Shown here piece after piece: positions 60,894-64,000 of a stretch of 64,000 bases of DNA. The first letter of the stretch is position 1. Each line of letters starts with the position of its first letter. The notes under the pieces are model-generated. The model was not told where the DNA came from, searched no databases, and was given only the letters and a program-made list of their open reading frames with translations. The position numbers and the translations under genes were made by a program. Source of the stretch: Actinomycetospora lemnae (GTDB taxonomy: Bacteria; Actinomycetota; Actinomycetes; Mycobacteriales; Pseudonocardiaceae); contig NZ_JAQZAO010000008.1 of the NCBI RefSeq assembly GCF_028737315.1, forward strand, positions 266,952 through 330,951. Direction: 5' to 3'.

Positions 60894-61949
60894 TCAGACG
60901 GGCTGGTTCCGCGCCACCCCGTCGGCGTCGGCGGCGCGCGTGATCCGCTCCTGGGCGACGAGCACCTCGAGGTGGGCGTCGGTCTCGAGCACCGCGAGCA
61001 TGCGGTTGAACGTCTCCAGCTCGTCGAGACGCAGCTCGCGGCGGGTCCACCGCAGCGCCTCCGCGATCTCGGCGGCCGTCGTCATGCCCTTGTCCACCGC
61101 CGCGGTGATCTCGTCGAGGCGTCGGTCGTGGTGGACGAGCAGCTCGTCGACGCGGGCGTGCACGCTCGGCGCGACGGGCCCGTGCGCGGGCAGCAGCACG
61201 CGGTCGGGCTCGGCGCGCAGGGCCGCCAGCGAGGACAGGTAGCGGATGAGTGCGCCCGGTCTCGCCGCGGGCTCGAAGCCGATCGAGGGTGTGATGTGGG
61301 GCAGGACGTGGTCGCCGGCGAAGAGCATCGGCCCGTCGGCGACGGTCCCGTCGACGAACACCAGGTGCCCGCGCGTGTGGCCCGGTGTCTCGCGGGCGAC
61401 GAGCGAGCGCCCGCCCGCCCGCAGCTCCTGGCCGTCGACGAGCCACTCGTCGGGGTCGGCGAAGTCCTCCACCGGCGGCGCCTCGGCGTCGGCGAGCCAG
61501 GCGAGGATCACCTCGGCGAGGTCGGCGGCGCCGGCGCGCTGCAGGCCCGCGACCTGCGCCTGCATCCCCGTGTCGCGGCCCCGGACCTCCTGCAGCGACT
61601 CGGCCTCGCCCGCCCCGAGCGCCACCCGCGCGCCGTGGGCCCGGCGCAGGGCGATCGCCTGGCTGTAGTGGTCGCGGTGCACGTGGGTCACGAGGAAGCG
61701 CCGCACGTCGCCCGGCTCGGCGCCGAGGTCGCCGAGCAGGCGGCGCAGCACGTCGCGGGAGGCGTCGATGGCCCAGCCGCCGTCGACGAGGGTGAGGTCG
61801 TCGCGATCAGCGCTGCCCCCGTCCGGGGTCAGCGCGTAGACGTTGACCGCGCGCAGGGCGTCGCTGGGCAGCGGCAGCGGCAGGCGATGGACCCCGGGCG
61901 CGACGGTCTCGAGCTCGGGCCTGGTCCACGCGTGCCGGTCGGAGATCAC
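60894..61949 (-). CDS. Metallo-beta-lactamase fold hydrolase
   Basis: 351 residues. Metal site THVHRDHYSQA, second His in ETPGHTRGHLV and the Asp/His in LFAGDHVLP. The C-terminal 90 residues are a winged-helix-like domain (GMTTAAEIAEALRWTRRELR) found in hydrolases of the LACTB2 type. The GTG start overlaps the stop of the upstream PNPOx-type gene by 4 nt, so an operon. Confidence 0.86.
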   Translation of the reverse strand: MISDRHAWTRPELETVAPGVHRLPLPLPSDALRAVNVYALTPDGGSADRDDLTLVDGGWAIDASRDVLRRLLGDLGAEPGDVRRFLVTHVHRDHYSQAIALRRAHGARVALGAGEAESLQEVRGRDTGMQAQVAGLQRAGAADLAEVILAWLADAEAPPVEDFADPDEWLVDGQELRAGGRSLVARETPGHTRGHLVFVDGTVADGPMLFAGDHVLPHITPSIGFEPAARPGALIRYLSSLAALRAEPDRVLLPAHGPVAPSVHARVDELLVHHDRRLDEITAAVDKGMTTAAEIAEALRWTRRELRLDELETFNRMLAVLETDAHLEVLVAQERITRAADADGVARNQPV

Positions 61950-62680
61950 TCCCCGGAGGATGCCCCTGCCCCGGCACCCGCCGCCGCGTGGGGGTCGCCC
62001 GCACCCTGCTCGGCCCCCGGCCGGGCCGCCCGGGCCTCGGCGCGACGGGCGCCCGCGACGCCGAAGTGGTCGCCGCCCTTGCGCCGCACGTCGTCGGTGC
62101 CCCAGGGGCGGTTGCGGTCGACCGGGACCATCCGCGGGATGTGCTTGCGGCAGTGGATGTAGGCCTCCTCGACGGTGACCTCCACCCATACGTCCGCCCG
62201 CCGCCCCGGCACCGACTCCTCGGGCAGGTCGGGGTGCGCGCTGCGCATGAGCACGTCGTCGACAAGGCGCGCCGAGCCGTTGACGTGCAGGCCGATGAGC
62301 TCGTCGGTGAAGTCGACCATGAGCAGCCCGACGTGCGGGTTCTCGGTGATGTTGCCGAGGCTCGCCATGACGCCGTTGCCGCGGTACTCCGGCCAGGCGA
62401 GGTGCCGGTCGTCGAGCACCCGCAGGAACCCGGGCGGTCCGGCGCGCAGCGTGGAGTCGCACTCGCCGTGCGCGTCCGAGGTCGCCACGAACGCCATCGA
62501 CATGCGCGCCACGAACTCCTGCATGGCCGGCACCAGCCGGTCGCACATCTGGTCGGCGAGGAACCGCTCGGCACGGTCCGACGTGCCCAGCGCGTCCTGC
62601 AGGACGTGCTCGCCGGCGGATCCGGGACGCTCGGGGTGGGGGTCGGGCTGATCGGGCTGGGGGGTGACCCGGTCGCTCAT
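61946..62680 (-). CDS. Pyridoxamine 5'-phosphate oxidase-like flavin protein
   Basis: 244 residues. MSMAFVATSDAHGECDSTLR, then VMASLGNITENPHVGLLMVD and ELIGLHVNGSARLV form the split beta-barrel of PNPOx-like F420/FMN enzymes. CRKHIPRM near residue 180 and a C-terminal Ala/Gly-rich stretch follow. The substrate is not deducible. Operon with the MBL hydrolase gene. Confidence 0.8.
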   Translation of the reverse strand: MSDRVTPQPDQPDPHPERPGSAGEHVLQDALGTSDRAERFLADQMCDRLVPAMQEFVARMSMAFVATSDAHGECDSTLRAGPPGFLRVLDDRHLAWPEYRGNGVMASLGNITENPHVGLLMVDFTDELIGLHVNGSARLVDDVLMRSAHPDLPEESVPGRRADVWVEVTVEEAYIHCRKHIPRMVPVDRNRPWGTDDVRRKGGDHFGVAGARRAEARAARPGAEQGAGDPHAAAGAGAGASSGE

Positions 62681-63252
62681 CGACGCCTCTCCGCGGTCCG
62701 TGGACCGCCGTGGTCGCGGCGGCGACCGGGCGGGCGCGTGCCATCCTGCGAGGCACGACCCCGCCCCCGGAGCCGCTCCGTTCGGGGGACGGCCCCGATG
62801 GAACCTGGTCGTCCGGTCGCTGTCGAGTCGCTCCGTGACGCGACGCTCGCTCGGCGCAGTCGTCGATCGGGCCGCTGCGGCCCGTTCTGCGCCGAACAGC
62901 CGTACTTGACTGTGATCTGTGTCACGCCGTGACTCCGTCGAGACCTGGCCGCCGTGGGATCGTGACCCTGCCCCGAGGGCCTGAGCAGGCGCGACGCGGC
63001 GGGTACCGAGGGTTCCGGTGTCGCTGCGCCGGGTGACCGGCTCTTCCCCCGCCTCCTACCGTGATGACCGTCCGGAGACCCGTGGCAGCTGGCTCCGGAC
63101 CCGCGCTCGTCCCGCCCGGGCCTGTCCGGCGGGCGCGGCCCCCGAACCAGCGGTGACAGGCCGACAGCCGGCACCGGACTCCCCACCGGTGACGGCACCT
63201 GGCTCGCTCCCCCTCGTGCCAGGTCGCCTCGGCGGCGCGACGGAGACCCCGC
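62681..63252. other. 572-nt gene-free region with CRP-like site
   Basis: No credible gene. It holds the PNPOx-type promoter side on the left, the TTGACT and TGTGATCTGTGTCACG sites at 62906-62926, and a long Pro/Arg-coding-looking GC-rich leader before the gene at 63253. A GCCGGGTGACCGGC block at about 63030 recalls part of the c-di-AMP riboswitch, but the rest does not match. Confidence 0.6.
62911..62926. promoter_or_regulatory. CRP/GlxR-like site TGTGA-N6-TCACG
   Basis: TGTGATCTGTGTCACG matches the CRP/GlxR consensus TGTGA-N6-TCACA in all but one base. TTGACT overlaps its left edge, so it could be a promoter with a cAMP-type activator site. Confidence 0.6.
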
Positions 63253-63936
63253 ATGTCCCGACACCGTGCGGCGCCCGCCCGAGCGGCGACGCCTCCCCCG
63301 ACCGACCCGACGCCCCACGCGGCCCCGCTCCCCCAAGGCACGGCCGAGCCGCACCCCTCCGGCCCGCTCCCCCGCTCCCGGCGCCAGACCGCGGCCGAGC
63401 CGCACCCCTCCGGCCCGCTCCCCCGCGCCCGGCGCCGGGGCCCCGACGAGCCGGACACCGCCGCGCTCGACCTCGCGGCGATCGCGCTCGCGGCCGCCGG
63501 TGCCCGCCAGGCCGGGCTGCCGGCCACCGGGACCTCGCCCGCGACCGGCGCGACGGCCGTGCCCCGCACCACCGCGGACGACCCGCCCGGGCGCAGCGCC
63601 GGTCCCGTCACCGGAGGCACGCCGCGTCCGGCCTACCCGGCCGCGGTCCCCAGCGCGCTCGCGCCCGTCACCCCGTCGCACCCCGTCCCGGCCGTGGGGC
63701 GCGATCTCGGGCGCCGGGCACCCCGGCCGACCCGCACCGCCGGGGCCCTCGCCCTCGTCGGCGCGCTCGCGGGCGGCGGGGTCGCGGTGATCGGCGGTAG
63801 CGCCGTCCTGGCGGCCGACCCCACGCCCACCTCGGTCGACCTCGGCCCCGGCGTGGCCAGCGCCGCCGCGAACGCGGCCGTGCCGGCCCCGGCCGACCAG
63901 CCGACCGACGCGGCGCTGGACCTCGGCGGCTACTGA
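63253..63936 (+). CDS. Proline-rich membrane or secreted protein with N-terminal repeat
   Basis: 227 residues. A Pro/Arg-rich N-terminal region carries a 17-residue tandem repeat (AEPHPSGPLPRSRRQ and AEPHPSGPLPRARRR, period 51 nt at 63341 and 63392). One hydrophobic segment (TAGALALVGALAGGGVAVIG) near residue 165 precedes a short Ala/Pro-rich outer part ending in LDLGGY. Type II membrane layout or late signal; no enzymatic motif. The gene ends before the homopolymer at the window edge. Confidence 0.5.
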   Translation: MSRHRAAPARAATPPPTDPTPHAAPLPQGTAEPHPSGPLPRSRRQTAAEPHPSGPLPRARRRGPDEPDTAALDLAAIALAAAGARQAGLPATGTSPATGATAVPRTTADDPPGRSAGPVTGGTPRPAYPAAVPSALAPVTPSHPVPAVGRDLGRRAPRPTRTAGALALVGALAGGGVAVIGGSAVLAADPTPTSVDLGPGVASAAANAAVPAPADQPTDAALDLGGY

Positions 63937-63966
63937 GCGCGGCACGAGCCGTACGCACGACGGGGC

Positions 63967-63995
63967 GGGGGGGGGGGGGGGGGGGGGCCCCCCCC
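63967..63995. other. G21/C8 homopolymer at window end
   Basis: 21 G followed by 8 C. Such a run is not seen elsewhere in the window and looks like an assembly or read artefact at a contig edge. Confidence 0.75.
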
Positions 63996-64000
63996 GCCCC

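Noticed and set aside
58375..61446. 1023-residue minus-strand frame over the HelD-like gene
   Set aside because: Same-strand shadow in another frame; the HelD frame has all motifs.
63020..63170. c-di-AMP riboswitch-like leader
   Set aside because: Only GCCGGGTGACCGGC and a CTCTTCCCCCGCC-like block recall it; order and spacing do not fit the consensus I know.
1..64000. tRNA, rRNA, IS elements, att sites and phage genes
   Set aside because: None recognised on either strand by eye; a tRNAscan or ISfinder search would be decisive.

Overview
The window is a very GC-rich, gene-dense stretch of a mycelial-type actinobacterial chromosome. The family content points to the order Pseudonocardiales (for example Pseudonocardia or Actinomycetospora): an MptpB-like phosphatase, a mycothiol-isomerase-like protein, FprA and FprB reductases, WS/DGAT, EccB, LytR-CpsA-Psr and HelD-type proteins, many GTG starts and many 4-nt GTGA/ATGA overlaps. 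That placement is an inference from family content, not from a marker gene. No rRNA, tRNA, CRISPR array, insertion sequence or phage gene was recognised.

Layout. 0-7 kb: phosphatase, homocysteine methyltransferase/MTHFR fusion with a PucR regulator, a WrbA-like flavoprotein and small stress-type proteins. 7-19.5 kb: an ABC exporter pair, benzoylformate decarboxylase-like enzyme, epoxide hydrolase, MDR oxidoreductase with divergent TetR, DinB polymerase, HAD phosphatase, CDP-alcohol phosphatidyltransferase and FkbM methyltransferase. 20-29.3 kb: an oxygenase island with FprA, two AurF-like diiron proteins, a ferredoxin-FNR fusion (FprB type), a TetR/DUF4873 operon, an alpha/beta hydrolase and a Baeyer-Villiger-type monooxygenase. 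A shared TTACC-N3-GGTAA site lies in front of both diiron genes. 31.2-34.9 kb: seven tandem small secreted proteins, each with its own terminator; six have a promoter resembling the sigma-BldN class. 35-41 kb: MFS-UspA fusion with MarR, WS/DGAT, methyltransferase and PAP2 phosphatase. 41-44.3 kb: two mirror-image modules, each a class F-type sortase beside an Excalibur-domain surface protein with a shared C-terminal YPxGGVxxGDG motif. 44.3-54 kb: YkcB/YkcC-like glycosyltransferases, HtrA-like protease, LCP ligase and MFS. 54.7-63.9 kb: EccB, a Ser/Thr kinase that has lost its catalytic core, a HelD-type helicase, an MBL hydrolase and a proline-rich membrane protein. The last 35 bases are a G-run/C-run that looks like an assembly edge.

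Taken together, much of the 31-52 kb stretch concerns the cell surface: secreted small proteins, sortases and their likely substrates, glycosyltransferases, protease and LCP enzyme. The 20-29 kb stretch looks like a self-contained oxidation unit with its own electron supply and repressor. The strongest unexplained signals are the seven-gene secreted-protein array with its shared promoter and leader, the paired sortase/Excalibur modules, a family of exactly 40-nt intergenic hairpins (18-bp arms, 4-nt loop, constant GTGAG ends), the shared operator of the diiron island and the internally deleted kinase.
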